From JAUVDZ01 sp964346325 (lineage in GTDB: Bacteria > Patescibacteriota > Gracilibacteria > UBA1369 > PNNO01), in contig CAYFUK010000032.1 in the NCBI GenBank assembly GCA_964346325.1, positions 1 through 13,798 of the forward strand: a DNA stretch of 13,798 bases, in the 5' to 3' direction. The position numbers and the translations under genes were made by a program. Shown here piece after piece: positions 12,815-13,798 of the stretch. Under the pieces are notes generated by a model, which saw nothing but the letters and a program-made list of their open reading frames with translations, made no database searches and was not told where the DNA came from. Numbering within the stretch: position 1 is the stretch's first letter; each line of letters opens with the position of its first letter.

Positions 12815-13798
12815 TTAATTTTTATGTCGGAGTGATCGGTGTTGACGTTTATCATGAGCCGGAATTATCTTCCAGACCGTTTCTTTTTGAAGTTTTCCCG
12901 GCAAAGTAAAACCGGCTGCTTTTTTATGTCCGCCCCCGCCGAATTTTGCGGCGATTTCTTCAAGATCAACTTCATCGTTTCTTGTTCTGAACGAACCTTT
13001 TACATTCCCTTTTTCATCCTCATGTAATAAAACCGTGAATTTTGTTTCGGGAATGCAATTAATAAAATCAATCGCACCCGAAAGTTCATCGTGTTCGGCT
13101 CCGCATTCATCAAAATCCTGCTGCGTTACCACCGACATAGCTACTCCGTCTTTATTAATTTTAAGATTTTCCAATACTTTTCCCCACAATTTCAAAGTTG
13201 AAACCGGAGTAGTATTAAACAAATTTTTGGAAACATCAACAATTCTGCCACCGTAATTCATTAATTCACTCGCAATTTTTAAAGTTTCAGGTGTTGTGTT
13301 CTGATGCATAAAACTGCCGGTATCGTTATAGATTCCGGTTAACATAGCGGTAGCGGATTGCGAGGTTATTTTATAATTTGCATATTTAAAAAATTTATAC
13401 AGAATCATGGTTGTTGAAGGGGTTTGCGGATCAACCAGATTTACAGTACCGAAATTATCGTTTGAAGCATGATGGTCAATATTAATAACAGGTACTTCTC
13501 CGCTGAAAACATCAGGATATATTTCATGATAATTAGTCATATAAGAAGCTCCGGCATCACAAACAATCAATAAATCATATTCCCTGTAATCAAATTCTTT
13601 GATAAATGAATTTACTTCGGACAAATAGGAATATCTTTCGGGAATTTCATCTATACATGCCATTGTTATTTGTTTGCCGATATCCGTTAATGCATATTTC
13701 AAAGCAATACAAGAGCCCAGAGTGTCGCCATCAGGTCTTCTGTGAGCAATAAGCAGAATTTTTTCCGCTTTTTCGATTTGCCTCTTTGTCTGCTGAAA
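12815..13798 (-). CDS. DHH/DHHA1 phosphoesterase, NrnA-like, 5' end outside the window
   Basis: The visible part is 327 aa and continues past the right edge, so the true start is not seen. All DHH motifs are present: HRRPDGDTLGS (residues 19-29 of the visible part), Asp81 in LIVCDAGAS, NIDHHASN (Asp108, His109, His110) and Asp159 in YNDTGSF. The C-terminal DHHA1 domain has FGGGGHKKAAG (286-296). The family uses manganese to degrade nanoRNA or pAp, or to cleave cyclic dinucleotide products; NrnA-like bifunctional oligoribonuclease is the likeliest role. Beginning it at the inner TTG (13700-13702) would remove the first metal-binding motif. The three minus-strand genes share direction. Confidence 0.92.
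   Translation of the reverse strand, partial: FQQTKRQIEKAEKILLIAHRRPDGDTLGSCIALKYALTDIGKQITMACIDEIPERYSYLSEVNSFIKEFDYREYDLLIVCDAGASYMTNYHEIYPDVFSGEVPVINIDHHASNDNFGTVNLVDPQTPSTTMILYKFFKYANYKITSQSATAMLTGIYNDTGSFMHQNTTPETLKIASELMNYGGRIVDVSKNLFNTTPVSTLKLWGKVLENLKINKDGVAMSVVTQQDFDECGAEHDELSGAIDFINCIPETKFTVLLHEDEKGNVKGSFRTRNDEVDLEEIAAKFGGGGHKKAAGFTLPGKLQKETVWKIIPAHDKRQHRSLRHKN

Noticed and set aside
13700..13702. TTG start for the DHH phosphoesterase
   Set aside because: The upstream frame encodes the HRRPDGD metal-binding motif, so the gene runs off the window.
1..13798. CRISPR arrays, tRNA or rRNA genes, insertion sequences, toxin-antitoxin or phage-defence operons
   Set aside because: No spaced repeats, cloverleaf, rRNA segments, transposase or defence-type domains were seen on either strand.

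Overview
The window is AT-rich DNA (by eye about one third G+C) from a bacterium with a reduced, compact gene layout. Coding regions mostly have short gaps, start at ATG in A-rich context without a clear Shine-Dalgarno sequence, and read through with the standard code: glycine uses GGN, TGA is a stop, and no long gene has an internal TGA. The gene set (GAD-type AspRS, orphan conjugative-type ATPase, 3D/peptidoglycan-binding protein, M23 peptidase with SLH domains, cysteine-bearing signal peptidase I, DHH phosphoesterase) suggests a Candidate Phyla Radiation (Patescibacteria) member. SLH domains with the standard code would fit a Peregrinibacteria-like lineage. This placement is an inference without any database search.

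Layout. 68-4324 (+): aspS, then a large membrane-anchored VirD4/TraG-like ATPase. 4448-6118 (+): a secreted 3D-domain protein with four peptidoglycan-binding repeats, converging with and overlapping by 11 bp a minus-strand pair, tsaE and an HD-domain hydrolase (6108-7155). tsaE diverges from an M23/SLH endopeptidase (7223-9139) across a compact promoter region in which the two -10 boxes form one 12-bp palindrome. Signal peptidase I follows (9199-9987) and ends at an intrinsic terminator. 11398-13798 (-): two unrecognised membrane proteins and a DHH/NrnA-type phosphoesterase cut by the window edge. The theme of the AT-rich part is the cell envelope (export, wall cleavage, surface anchoring) beside translation and housekeeping functions.

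The exception is 9988-11397. A leader of about 400 nt without an obvious intact gene holds a terminator/promoter region, a hairpin followed immediately by a boxA-like TGCTCTTT, a probable three-way-junction RNA fold, a switchable hairpin pair and a hairpin touching a perfect AAGGAGG. It leads into a GC-rich gene (10388-11269) for a putative lipoprotein with an alanine/charge-rich coiled region and a basic tail. Base composition, codon use and ribosome-binding signal of this gene all differ from the rest of the window. Inside it sits a 45-nt AT-rich in-frame patch built on a 13-bp perfect inverted repeat. The block is either a horizontally acquired cassette with its own structured leader or an assembly chimera. 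It is the part most worth checking.
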